Shown piece after piece: positions 1 through 6,424 of a stretch of 10,102 bases of DNA. The notes beneath the pieces are model-generated. The model saw nothing but the letters and a program-made list of their open reading frames with translations. It made no database searches and was not told the origin of the DNA. The stretch's first letter is position 1. Each line of letters begins with the position of its first letter. The position numbers were made by a program, and so were the translations under genes. Origin of the DNA: Phycisphaerae bacterium (GTDB taxonomy: Bacteria > Planctomycetota > Phycisphaerae > Sedimentisphaerales > Anaerobacaceae); assembly GCA_030609625.1 (NCBI GenBank), contig JAUWBX010000031.1, forward strand, positions 1-10,102, in the 5' to 3' direction.

Positions 1-582
1 CAACGTTACCTCAAACTGTTTTTTCAAATCTTCTATCTTCGTAAAGCCGAGTATCGGAAAATTCCTGCTGGCTAAATCAAAGGCATCCACCGGCTTATTC
101 GGTTCCTTCGCCTCGGCTAATTGATAATACTTAACTGCCTCGATTTCGTAGTCAATATGCACAAGCCACGTGCCTTCGAATTGGTAATCGGGATGACTAA
201 GATAGACGCCGTCGAGCACAATATATTGCTCGGCGTATTTTTCTTCTTCCTCATCTTCTATTTTACGCGTTCGAAAATTTAGTCTCAGCTTTGATTCTTT
301 GCCGAGCTTAGCATAATAAAAAACACCTTTCTGCAGCTTTTCTGATTCGAGCAACGGCTGAATAAAATTATATTCAATCTGTGCCTGGTAGGACATAAGC
401 TCTGAGGTTTTCTTATTCAACTGTTTTAAGACCGTATCGACTGCATTAGTCTTTTCCTCTACCGGCTGCTTTGTATCTGAACTTTTCGGGCACTCACAAG
501 CTTTTGTGCCCCCGGAAACCCAACAGATGCTCACCGTCCATAAGAACACAATGACTGCCTTGCTAATTATCTTTTTATTCAT
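1..582 (-). CDS. LolA-like secreted protein, C-terminus cut by window edge
   Basis: An open frame of 194 codons runs from ATG at 582 to the left edge with no stop, so the C-terminus lies outside the window. The start is supported by a purine-rich AAAGGA Shine-Dalgarno about 9 bases upstream. Residues 1-29 form a signal peptide (MNKKIISK, then a hydrophobic stretch VIVFLWTVSICWV). There is no good lipobox, so a soluble periplasmic protein is more likely than a lipoprotein. The mature part opens with a short charged linker, then a segment around residues 48-120 (VLKQLNKKTSELMSYQAQIE, later LRLNFRTRKIE and YIVLDGVYLSH) that resembles the half-barrel of LolA/LolB-type outer-membrane lipoprotein carriers, including the DG-hairpin followed by an aromatic. 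Planctomycetes carry many such LolA-like paralogues of unknown cargo. It starts 28 bases after the HAD gene on the same strand and is probably co-transcribed with it. Family assignment is from pattern memory; the cargo is unknown. Confidence 0.6.
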   Translation of the reverse strand, partial: MNKKIISKAVIVFLWTVSICWVSGGTKACECPKSSDTKQPVEEKTNAVDTVLKQLNKKTSELMSYQAQIEYNFIQPLLESEKLQKGVFYYAKLGKESKLRLNFRTRKIEDEEEEKYAEQYIVLDGVYLSHPDYQFEGTWLVHIDYEIEAVKYYQLAEAKEPNKPVDAFDLASRNFPILGFTKIEDLKKQFEVTL

Positions 583-610
583 TATTTCGATTTCCTTTCC
601 CTTTTATGAG

Positions 611-1198
611 CTATTTTTTACCATCAATAATTTCAAGGATCCGGCTGATATCATCAATACAAAAATCCGCGTGCTCGGCGAATTCGTCAGCCCTGTTGTG
701 ATTGGCCAGAAGCACTGCAACAGCACCCGCCGCCTTTGCGCAGAGTAAATCAAAGAGGTAATCGCCCACCAGCATAGTTTCCTCCGGCTCCACGCCGAAT
801 TGCTCGCATATTCGCAGCACCCCGAAAGCATCGGGCTTGACCGGGCCATCTTCTCGGCCAATAACAGTATCGAATTTCAGCTTGTGCTTGCGGGCGATAG
901 CAAGGGCATTGCTTCGTCTGTTACGCGTCAATACCCCGATATGAATCCCCGCTGTACGAAGTGCCGAAAGTGTCTGCTTCGCATTGGCGTTGAGTTTGGA
1001 TTCTGTTACCGCTTTTTGCTCGTGATAGTATAGTATTTTCTCCGCATCCTGACGTTGTTGGGCGGTCATCTTTTCCATCGACTCCAGGACAGGTCCGGAA
1101 TCCTTAGCTAACCCTATTTCTTCGCGAATGACATCAAAATCAAAGTAAGGCTGGGTTATTGTGCCATCCAAATCAAATATCACAGCTTTAATCGGCAT
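611..1198 (-). CDS. HAD-superfamily hydrolase (small phosphatase, subfamily IA-like)
   Basis: This 195-residue cytoplasmic protein has all four HAD motifs in order: motif I DLDGT with nucleophile Asp9 and acid/base Asp11, motif II Thr91 in VLTRN, motif III Lys121 in KPDAF, and motif IV GDYLFD with Asp146 and Asp150 for magnesium. The region between motifs I and II (about residues 18-75) is helical and short, as expected for a small C1 cap. This layout fits phosphoglycolate-phosphatase-like enzymes, which hydrolyse small phosphomonoesters through an aspartyl-phosphate. The substrate cannot be read from the sequence. The length is at the low end for the family (commonly 200-230 residues) but nothing essential is missing. 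The start ATG at 1198 places motif I at the usual distance from the N-terminus, although no strong Shine-Dalgarno precedes it. It lies between a LysR gene upstream and a LolA-like gene 28 bases downstream, all on the minus strand. Confidence 0.85.
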   Translation of the reverse strand: MPIKAVIFDLDGTITQPYFDFDVIREEIGLAKDSGPVLESMEKMTAQQRQDAEKILYYHEQKAVTESKLNANAKQTLSALRTAGIHIGVLTRNRRSNALAIARKHKLKFDTVIGREDGPVKPDAFGVLRICEQFGVEPEETMLVGDYLFDLLCAKAAGAVAVLLANHNRADEFAEHADFCIDDISRILEIIDGKK

Positions 1199-1210
1199 AA
1201 TATTACAGTA

Positions 1211-1313
1211 CTTAAAAGTGAGCTAAAGTGAGCTAAAGTGAGTTCCAAACTTTAGGCACTTTAGCTCACTTCAAACTTTAGGCACTTTAGTCACTTTACA
1301 CTTTAGTCACTTT
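1211..1313. repeat. Cluster of short direct and inverted repeats between lysR and HAD genes
   Basis: A 15-mer AAGTGAGCTAAAGTG occurs at 1216-1230 and again, overlapping, at 1226-1240. Its exact reverse complement is at 1257-1271, so 1226-1240 can pair with 1257-1271 in a perfect 15-bp stem with a 16-base loop. On the right, a 26-base unit starting CAAACTTTAGGCACTTTAG (1246-1271) is repeated directly at 1272-1296 with one base missing, and a third partial copy (CACTTTAGTCACTTTT, 1299-1314) runs into the last codons of the LysR gene. The element fills nearly the whole gap between the two genes. It could act as a partial terminator for the LysR transcript, or be a dispersed intergenic repeat. 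The repeat structure is directly seen; the function is not known. Confidence 0.8.
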
Positions 1314-2202
1314 TCATACTTTGCGGTTTCTTCCGTAGTAACTCAATAAAGTATCGGCCAGCCTGGCCTAAAATTTTACCCTTTCGAAGAATTATTCCGG
1401 TTGGCCTGACAAATTTTTCATTCGAAAAGGCAATCGCCTTTATTGTTCCGCCGCTCAGTTCCTGAAGAATTGCGGTTTGGGGCAATATACTTACGCCCGA
1501 GTTTATTTCCACCGCCCGTTTAACGGTTTCGACGTTATCGAATTCCATCACCGGCCGGACAACAATATTATAACGCTCTAAAATATTGTCTATCCACGTC
1601 CGCGTAGGAACACCTTTTTCAAAGGCGATGAATCTTTCAAACTGCAGTTTGTGAATATCGACCTGCGACTCGTATGATAATGGATGTTTCGGGCTGCAGA
1701 CCAGAACCAGCGGCTCATCCTCAAAGTCATACACATCGAGTCTTTTGTCTCTTTTAGGAACAGCTACAAGACCGATATCCACATCGCCCGATAAAACCAG
1801 TTCATAAATCCTGTCGGCACTAAAGTATTCAATATGGACATTAACGTCCGGATAGCTGACCATAAATTTCTTAACGTAGTCAGGCAGCGTATGCATCCCG
1901 ATACTGAAAATCGCAGCCACGTTTATTTTGCTAACAGAGGATTTTTGCAAGGTGCTTAGTTCATTCTTTAGTTGTTCATATCTTTCAAGCATATCTTTGA
2001 AGGCCTGGTAAAGTAACTGCCCTGCCTTAGTAAGTTCAATAGGTCTTTTCTTACGGTCTATCAACTGGCACTTGTGGGCAAGCTCAAGCTGTGCAAGCTG
2101 CTGTGAGACCGCAGATTGACTTAGAAGATGTTTTTCAGCGGTTCTTGAGAAGCTTCGTAAATCTGCCAAATCGCAGAATACCTTTAGCATCTCTATGTGC
2201 AT
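1303..2202 (-). CDS. LysR-type transcriptional regulator
   Basis: The 299-residue length and architecture match the LysR family. Residues 1-62 form the winged helix-turn-helix (HIEMLKVFCDLADLRSFSRT, then SQSAVSQQLAQLE as the recognition region and the wing ending ELTKAGQLLY). A linker helix follows at about 63-90, and residues 92-295 form the two-lobed periplasmic-binding-like effector domain, with VDIGLVAVP near 146 and the typical GVSILPQTAI near 242. The ATG at 2202 has AGGA at 2212-2215, 9 bases away. It is transcribed divergently from the glutamate dehydrogenase gene, the classical LysR arrangement, so regulation of that gene and of itself is a reasonable inference. GltC of Bacillus, a LysR protein acting on glutamate synthase, is a precedent for the pathway, not evidence of orthology. 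The effector is unknown. The final codons overlap the repeat cluster at 1211-1313. Confidence 0.9.
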   Translation of the reverse strand: MHIEMLKVFCDLADLRSFSRTAEKHLLSQSAVSQQLAQLELAHKCQLIDRKKRPIELTKAGQLLYQAFKDMLERYEQLKNELSTLQKSSVSKINVAAIFSIGMHTLPDYVKKFMVSYPDVNVHIEYFSADRIYELVLSGDVDIGLVAVPKRDKRLDVYDFEDEPLVLVCSPKHPLSYESQVDIHKLQFERFIAFEKGVPTRTWIDNILERYNIVVRPVMEFDNVETVKRAVEINSGVSILPQTAILQELSGGTIKAIAFSNEKFVRPTGIILRKGKILGQAGRYFIELLRKKPQSMKSD

Positions 2203-2215
2203 TATAAGCTATCCT

Positions 2216-2231
2216 GATAACTTGTATTATC
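2216..2231. promoter_or_regulatory. Candidate LysR operator (GATAA-N6-TTATC)
   Basis: A perfect 5-bp inverted repeat GATAA/TTATC spaced by CTTGTA lies 13 bases upstream of the LysR start codon, next to its ribosome binding site. The dyad shape and A/T-rich half-sites with a T-N11-A core are typical of LysR binding sites. Its position would suit autorepression. Short palindromes occur by chance in A/T-rich DNA, so this is tentative. Confidence 0.35.
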
Positions 2232-2240
2232 ATTAATGCC

Positions 2241-2270
2241 TTGTGCTACAATCTTCGAATATGCTATTAT
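2241..2270 (+). promoter_or_regulatory. Candidate sigma-70-type promoter for glutamate dehydrogenase
   Basis: TTGTGC at 2241-2246 and TATTAT at 2265-2270 are separated by 18 bases, a plausible -35/-10 pair. It would give a leader of about 105 bases before the ATG at 2382. It lies just downstream of the candidate operator at 2216-2231, the usual position for LysR activation. The stretch is A/T-rich and other pairs can be drawn, so confidence is low. Confidence 0.3.
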
Positions 2271-2381
2271 AATAATTCACCCTTGCAGTTGGCAATAAAA
2301 TTATGTGGTTTTGTTATTAGTTTAACTTATTGTAGTAGTCGCAGAAAATAAAATTTTTGATTCTTAGTGGAGATTAGTCAA

Positions 2382-3728
2382 ATGGCAGTAAACACTATTA
2401 CCCAGAGCGTTTACGAGCAGGTTCTAAAACGTAATCCCGGCGAGGTGGAATTCCACCAGGCGGTAAAGGAGGTTCTCGACTCTTTAGGACCTGTATTGGA
2501 AAAACATCCTGAGTACGTCGAGGCCAAAATCCTCGAGAGGATTGTCGAACCGGAAAGACAGATTATGTTCCGGGTGCCCTGGCAGGACGATAAAGGCAAC
2601 ATTCATATCAACCGTGGATTTCGGTTCGAATTCAACAGCGCACTCGGACCATACAAGGGTGGCCTTAGATTCCATTCTACTGTTACTGCGAGTATCCTGA
2701 AATTCCTCGGATTCGAGCAGGTCATCAAGAACTCTCTCACTACTTTAGCAATGGGTGGAGGTAAGGGCGGGTCAGACTTTGACCCCAAGGGCAAGAGCGA
2801 CAGCGAAGTTATGCGGTTCTGCCAGAGTTTTATGACCGAGCTTTTCCGCCATATCGGCCCTGACACCGACGTGCCCGCAGGGGATATCGGTGTCGGAGGA
2901 CGTGAAATCGGTTTTATGTTCGGCCAGTACAAACGTCTTCGCAACGAATTTACCGGCGTTTTTACCGGTAAAGCACTGAACTGGGGCGGTTCATTTATTC
3001 GTTCGGAAGCTACCGGATATGGCTGTGTGTACTTTGCCGAGGAAATGTTAAAGACCCGCGGCGACAACTTCGAAGGTAAGGTCTGTACCATCTCCGGTTC
3101 CGGAAACGTAGCCCAGTACACCATAGAAAAACTCAACCTGCTTGGTGCAAAGGCTGTCAGTCTCTCCGACTCAAATGGTACAATACACGACCCTGACGGG
3201 ATTAACGATGAGAAGCTCGCCTTTGTACTGGACCTGAAGAACGTACGACGCGGGCGTATCAAGGAATACGCCGAGAAATTTGGTGTCGAATATCTTGAGG
3301 GTAAAGGGCCCTGGAGTATTAAATGCGACTGCGCCTTCCCGAGCGCAACACAGAATGAGATTGACGGTGAGGATGCGAAAACACTGCTCGAGAACGGCTG
3401 CACCCTTGTCGCAGAGGGAGCCAATATGCCAAGTACGCCAGAGGCTATTGAGCAATTTCTCGCCAAAAAGATACTCTATGGCCCCGCTAAGGCGGCAAAC
3501 GCCGGTGGCGTTGCTACATCTGGTTTGGAAATGTCACAAAACTCACTACGGCTTTCCTGGGCACGTGAAGAGATTGACGAGCGGCTCCACAACATTATGA
3601 TTGCCATCCACAAGCAGTGCTTCGAGGCCGCCCAAGAATATGGTCAGCCGGGTAACCTGGTAATGGGTGCCAACATCGCAGGCTTTATCAAAGTCGCTGA
3701 TGCCATGCTCGACCAGGGCCTTGTATAA
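2382..3728 (+). CDS. gdhA: NADP-type glutamate dehydrogenase
   Basis: The enzyme interconverts 2-oxoglutarate plus ammonium and glutamate using NAD(P)H, in the cytoplasm, and is a main entry point of nitrogen. The 448-residue product matches the hexameric bacterial GdhA family (E. coli 447). Visible signatures are the substrate-binding PYKGGLRF with Lys92, the catalytic-lysine glycine-rich GGGKGGSDFDPKGKSD with Lys128, AGDIGVGGREIG with Asp168, and the Rossmann motif GSGNVAQYTIEKL near 239. The SDSNG turn at about 262-266 after the second strand resembles that of NADP-specific members. A GTG at 2367 would add five residues, but GGAG at 2369-2372 stands 9 bases before the ATG at 2382, and the ATG gives the standard N-terminus, so I chose the ATG. 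It is monocistronic: a strong terminator follows at 3751-3783. One small oddity is LAMGGGKGG where LPMGGGKGG is common. Confidence 0.97.
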   Translation: MAVNTITQSVYEQVLKRNPGEVEFHQAVKEVLDSLGPVLEKHPEYVEAKILERIVEPERQIMFRVPWQDDKGNIHINRGFRFEFNSALGPYKGGLRFHSTVTASILKFLGFEQVIKNSLTTLAMGGGKGGSDFDPKGKSDSEVMRFCQSFMTELFRHIGPDTDVPAGDIGVGGREIGFMFGQYKRLRNEFTGVFTGKALNWGGSFIRSEATGYGCVYFAEEMLKTRGDNFEGKVCTISGSGNVAQYTIEKLNLLGAKAVSLSDSNGTIHDPDGINDEKLAFVLDLKNVRRGRIKEYAEKFGVEYLEGKGPWSIKCDCAFPSATQNEIDGEDAKTLLENGCTLVAEGANMPSTPEAIEQFLAKKILYGPAKAANAGGVATSGLEMSQNSLRLSWAREEIDERLHNIMIAIHKQCFEAAQEYGQPGNLVMGANIAGFIKVADAMLDQGLV

Positions 3729-3750
3729 AAAGGCCGGACCATAGACGCTG

Positions 3751-3783
3751 AAAGGACGCTTGCTAACGCAAGTGTCCTTTTTT
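3751..3783 (+). terminator. Rho-independent terminator of glutamate dehydrogenase
   Basis: AAAGGACGCTTGC (3751-3763) pairs with GCAAGTGTCCTTT (3768-3780) in a 13-bp stem with one G-T wobble and a TAAC tetraloop, followed by a T run ending at 3783. It begins 22 bases after the stop codon. Confidence 0.92.
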
Positions 3784-3784
3784 A

Positions 3785-3813
3785 TTGCATAATTCTCAAA
3801 ACGCCGTTACAAT
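3785..3813 (+). promoter_or_regulatory. Candidate promoter of the uracil-DNA glycosylase gene
   Basis: TTGCAT (3785-3790) and TACAAT (3808-3813) are separated by exactly 17 bases, close to the sigma-70 consensus and right after the terminator. Transcription would begin near 3820, only a few bases before the ATG at 3823, which would make the long form of the protein essentially leaderless. See the gene entry for the alternative start. Confidence 0.5.
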
Positions 3814-3822
3814 TCGCTTCCG

Positions 3823-4560
3823 ATGGAAAAAGACGTGGACATTGATAAAGTTGTTCGCCAGCACCTTGAGATGGAGCAGTTTTTCTCCGGCTTTTCTCTC
3901 AAGGGTAAAGCCGGGACACCTGAACCACAACAGCAGGAGAACAATATGGCTAACGCCGAGAAAGTTGCCGAGCTTGAAAAAATCGCTGAGGAAGTTCACC
4001 AATGCCGCAAATGCCCTCTGGGGTCGCTGCGGACAAACGCAGTACCCGGCGAGGGCAATCCGAACGCCCGCGTAATGTTCGTTGGCGAAGGACCCGGAGC
4101 TGACGAAGATGCGCAGGGCCGACCCTTTGTCGGAAGAGCTGGACAACTATTGGATAAGGTAATCTCGGCAATGGGTCTAAAGCGGAGCGAGGTCTTTATT
4201 GGCAACATCCTGAAGTGTCGTCCGCCGGGGAACCGCGACCCTCGTGCCGATGAGATAATAAACTGCCTGCCCTATCTTCAAAGACAGATTGAGATAATAG
4301 AACCTGAAATCATCGTAGCTCTGGGTGCCCACGCAGCTAAAACGCTGTTGAACACCACAAAACCGATAGGCGAACTGCGCGGCCAATTCCACGAATACTA
4401 TTCCGGCATCGGCAGACCGCCTATAAAGCTTATGCCCACATACCACACTGCATACCTGCTGAGAAATTACTCGCCGGAGAACCGAAGAAGGGTCTGGGAG
4501 GATATGAAAAAGGTCATCACCGAACTCGGCCTGCCAATCCCCGAACACCAAAAAGGATGA
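3823..4560 (+). CDS. udg: Family 4 uracil-DNA glycosylase (iron-sulfur type)
   Basis: The enzyme removes uracil from DNA as the first step of base excision repair. Motif A is GEGPGADEDAQGRPFVG (residues 88-104), whose form is typical of family 4 rather than family 1 enzymes. Four cysteines at 61, 64, 132 and 148 (CRKC, KCRPPGNRDP, NCLPYL) are placed as the ligands of the family's [4Fe-4S] cluster. The C-terminal motif is YHTAYLLRN with His208. The core from residue 45 on is the usual length of about 200. Start choice is uncertain: the ATG at 3823 gives 245 residues but has no Shine-Dalgarno, while the ATG at 3946 (Met42) has GGAG 6 bases upstream and gives a 204-residue enzyme. The segment before Met42 contains VVRQHLEMEQFF, which resembles N-terminal extensions of other family 4 members, so the long form is kept. 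It is unrelated in function to the preceding gene and separated from it by a terminator. Confidence 0.93.
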   Translation: MEKDVDIDKVVRQHLEMEQFFSGFSLKGKAGTPEPQQQENNMANAEKVAELEKIAEEVHQCRKCPLGSLRTNAVPGEGNPNARVMFVGEGPGADEDAQGRPFVGRAGQLLDKVISAMGLKRSEVFIGNILKCRPPGNRDPRADEIINCLPYLQRQIEIIEPEIIVALGAHAAKTLLNTTKPIGELRGQFHEYYSGIGRPPIKLMPTYHTAYLLRNYSPENRRRVWEDMKKVITELGLPIPEHQKG

Positions 4561-4620
4561 TTTCGCCCAAGTTTTGAAGACAGCAGTATTCTGTCACTTG
4601 TGATTTGATGAATTATCATT

Positions 4621-4660
4621 CCCAGCGGAAATAGCCGTTTCTCGCTCGGGGTGGGATTTT
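4621..4660 (+). terminator. Possible terminator hairpin after udg
   Basis: CCC-AGCG-G-AAA (4621-4631) pairs with TTT-C-T-CGCT-C-GGG (4638-4650) around the loop TAGCCG, giving about 11 pairs with two single-base bulges and one G-T pair. A short TTTT follows at 4657-4660, separated by six bases from the stem. The imperfect stem and offset T tract make this a weak call. Confidence 0.3.
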
Positions 4661-4824
4661 GGTACTGAATTATGAACTGCTCGGTGTGGGCGGCGAAAAA
4701 TATACCGGCCCAGACAGGAGCAAGTCGATCAGCCCGGCGAGCAAAACCCAGACCCGGGGACATCCGAAAACGGTGGTTTTGTCTAAGAAATACTGAAACG
4801 GCAAGGGTTTACGACAAAAAAATA

Positions 4825-4853
4825 TTAACAAAAATATAAAAAAACTGTAACAT
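4825..4853 (+). promoter_or_regulatory. Candidate promoter of the selenoprotein/TlpA-like gene pair
   Basis: TTAACA (4825-4830) and TAACAT (4848-4853) are spaced by 17 bases in an A/T-rich tract. Transcription would start near 4860 and leave a leader of about 85 bases. The A/T richness raises the chance of a random match. Confidence 0.35.
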
Positions 4854-4945
4854 TTTACTGTAGAAAACGTCTAAACTTACATAGTGAATACATAACGAGT
4901 TCTTGGTCCGACCAAATAATTAACCGTATTTGGAGGTTCCGCAAA

Positions 4946-6361
4946 ATGCGAAATAAAACCTATATGTGGCTCACCGTGGGAATTAGCCTGCTTATCTTTA
5001 CATCAACGGCTGTGGCACAAGAGGAACAGTGGCTGCAGTATCACTCAGAGCGTGAGGCACAGCGGATAGTCGGCGATATGGGGACGTCGAATCCAACATT
5101 AACGTCTGAGAAGCCGCAGGGCGTTGAACTACCGCAGTTCAAGTCTCAACAACAGTTTTTCGCCAAGTGGTCAACTCTTATGGTCGAAAGCGGCTACCTG
5201 TGGATATCGCTTGACCGCACACAAAAACAGGGGCAGTGGGACCGGTTGTTTATCGACTCGAACGGAAACGGCCATCTCAACGACGAGACCGCTATCACGG
5301 CGTACCGCACGGACCGATACAGTGCGTATTTTGGCCCTGTAAAGGTGGTGTTTGAAGGTGAAGACGGGCCCCTGACTTATCATCTGAACTTCAGATTTTA
5401 CAACTATAATGAGCAAAATAGACGTTTATATGTATATTCGGGCGGCTGGTACGAGGGCACCATCACTATAGCAGGAGCGAAAAAGCACTGCGTACTTATC
5501 GACCAGAATGCAAACGGCACGTTTGATGATAAATCGCTTGAAGCTCACAAGTGCGACCGTATTCGAATCGGCAAAAAAGGTGACCGGGACACCCGTTATG
5601 TTGGCAATTTTATCGAGGTTGATGGTGTGCTGTATCAGCCGGAGATTGCCCGCGACGGTGCGTACATAAAGCTTACCAAAGCCGAAGATGTGAAATTTGG
5701 AAATCTTCGGCTGCCTGAGACGATTACCGAGTTTTCCGCAGGCGGTGAAAACGGACTATTTACACTCAAACCGGAAAAGGGCACCGGCTCAATGCCGGTG
5801 GGGAGATATCGCGTCAATTACTGGGCCATTGAGCGCGAAGACGAAAGGGGCAAAAAATGGAAAATGCGAGGCAGTATGTTCTCTCAAAAGAGTGATTTCG
5901 AAATTGTCGGGGACAAAGAAACCGAGCTTTCGATTGGTGAACCGATTATTTCCACACTGCAGGCAAGAAAAAGTAGTTCAGGATGTTCTTTCAGCCAAAA
6001 TCTACAGGGGCAGCTCGGCGAGCGTATCGCACTGACCAGCAACGGTGCCCGGCCACCAGCCCCGAAACTGCACATCAAAAGCAAAGACGGCACGTATGAC
6101 CGGCTTTTCAGTTTCGAGTATGGCTGAGGCGGCACCTGTTCGTACTCGTGGCGAGTACCCAAAAATGTAAAAGGCCCATTGACCGCAACCGTTGACCTCG
6201 GGACTCCCTTCAAAGTACAAAGTGAACCTTACATCATAGCAGCCCCAGCAATTGGACCCGAAATTATCCAGAAGCGAAATGTTTGGCTGACGGTTGTTAT
6301 CCTGGCCATTGTAGTAGCCTATGTGACTATTCAAGTGTTCCGTACAAAGCGAACACAGTAA
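4946..6361 (+). CDS. Candidate selenoprotein: secreted, membrane-anchored, with in-frame TGA at codon 394
   Basis: ATG at 4946 follows GGAGG (4932-4936) by 9 bases. The frame meets TGA at 6125-6127, but continues open to TAA at 6359-6361, giving 471 residues if the TGA is decoded. Residues 1-24 are a signal peptide with likely cleavage AVA-Q. Two loops of dockerin/EF-hand type, DSNGNGHLND (104-113) and DQNANGTFDD (186-195), could bind calcium. Residues about 315-425 look like a beta-sandwich. The TGA falls in FEYG-U-GGTCSYSWRVP, facing Cys398 three residues on. After it, residues 446-465 form a hydrophobic helix followed by RTKR, a C-terminal anchor that would place the Sec/Cys site outside the cytoplasm. 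The last 77 codons have coding character and no start or ribosome binding site of their own. A hairpin suited to a bacterial SECIS follows the TGA. The alternative is a nonsense mutation or sequencing error removing the anchor. I do not recognise the family; the redox role is inferred. Confidence 0.68.
6128..6158 (+). promoter_or_regulatory. Candidate bacterial SECIS element
   Basis: Directly after the TGA, GTACTCG (6142-6148) pairs perfectly with CGAGTAC (6152-6158) around the triloop TGG (6149-6151), or around GTGGC if the closing pair opens. The loop lies 22-24 bases after the TGA. The known bacterial rule is a short upper stem with a G at the start of the apical loop, roughly 16-37 bases after the UGA; in E. 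coli fdhF the GGUC loop lies about 19-22 bases after it. Distance, stem and loop G all fit. The hairpin lies within coding sequence, as bacterial SECIS elements do. A 7-bp stem also occurs by chance, so this supports the readthrough but does not prove it. Confidence 0.6.
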
Positions 6362-6424
6362 CTCACTAACTTAATTGAAGGAATAAAAATTGATAAGCGG
6401 TAGCAGCCGCGAAGGGGAACTATT

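Larger units (their letters stand above)
4561..4945 (+). other. Non-coding stretch between udg and the candidate selenoprotein gene
   Basis: No convincing gene is visible in these 385 bases on either strand. The first part holds an imperfect hairpin (4621-4650), possibly the udg terminator. The middle (about 4670-4800) is G/C-richer with only short open frames that lack codon-like character or a ribosome binding site. From about 4812 the sequence turns A/T-rich and contains a candidate promoter at 4825-4853. A small dyad TTGGT-CCG-ACCAA lies at 4903-4915 in the presumed leader, just upstream of the GGAGG ribosome binding site at 4932-4936. I looked for and did not recognise a known riboswitch. 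Confidence 0.6.

Noticed and set aside
506..748. Plus-strand open frame of 80 codons near the left edge
   Set aside because: It is antisense to the LolA-like gene start and the HAD gene end, both of which have better signals.
1211..1313. CRISPR array
   Set aside because: The units are tandem and overlapping with no unique spacers, and no cas gene is present.
2603..3466. Long open frame of 287 codons on the minus strand inside glutamate dehydrogenase
   Set aside because: It lies wholly antisense to a well-conserved enzyme, is rich in Ser/Pro/Arg as expected for a shadow frame, and has no recognisable domain.
4467..4763. Minus-strand open frame of 98 codons overlapping the udg end
   Set aside because: It overlaps the end of a certain gene, has no ribosome binding site or recognised domain, and lacks coding character.
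4561..4945. Riboswitch (cyclic-di-GMP, cobalamin or similar) in the leader of the candidate selenoprotein gene
   Set aside because: None of the conserved boxes of these classes could be found; only short dyads are present.
4946..6127. UGA decoded as tryptophan (alternative genetic code)
   Set aside because: Another gene in the window (udg) ends at TGA, and Trp is encoded by TGG throughout, so a general recoding is unlikely.
6179..6361. Separate small gene starting at TTG 6179
   Set aside because: It is in the same frame as the gene starting at 4946, has no ribosome binding site, and is better read as the C-terminal part of that gene after the TGA.
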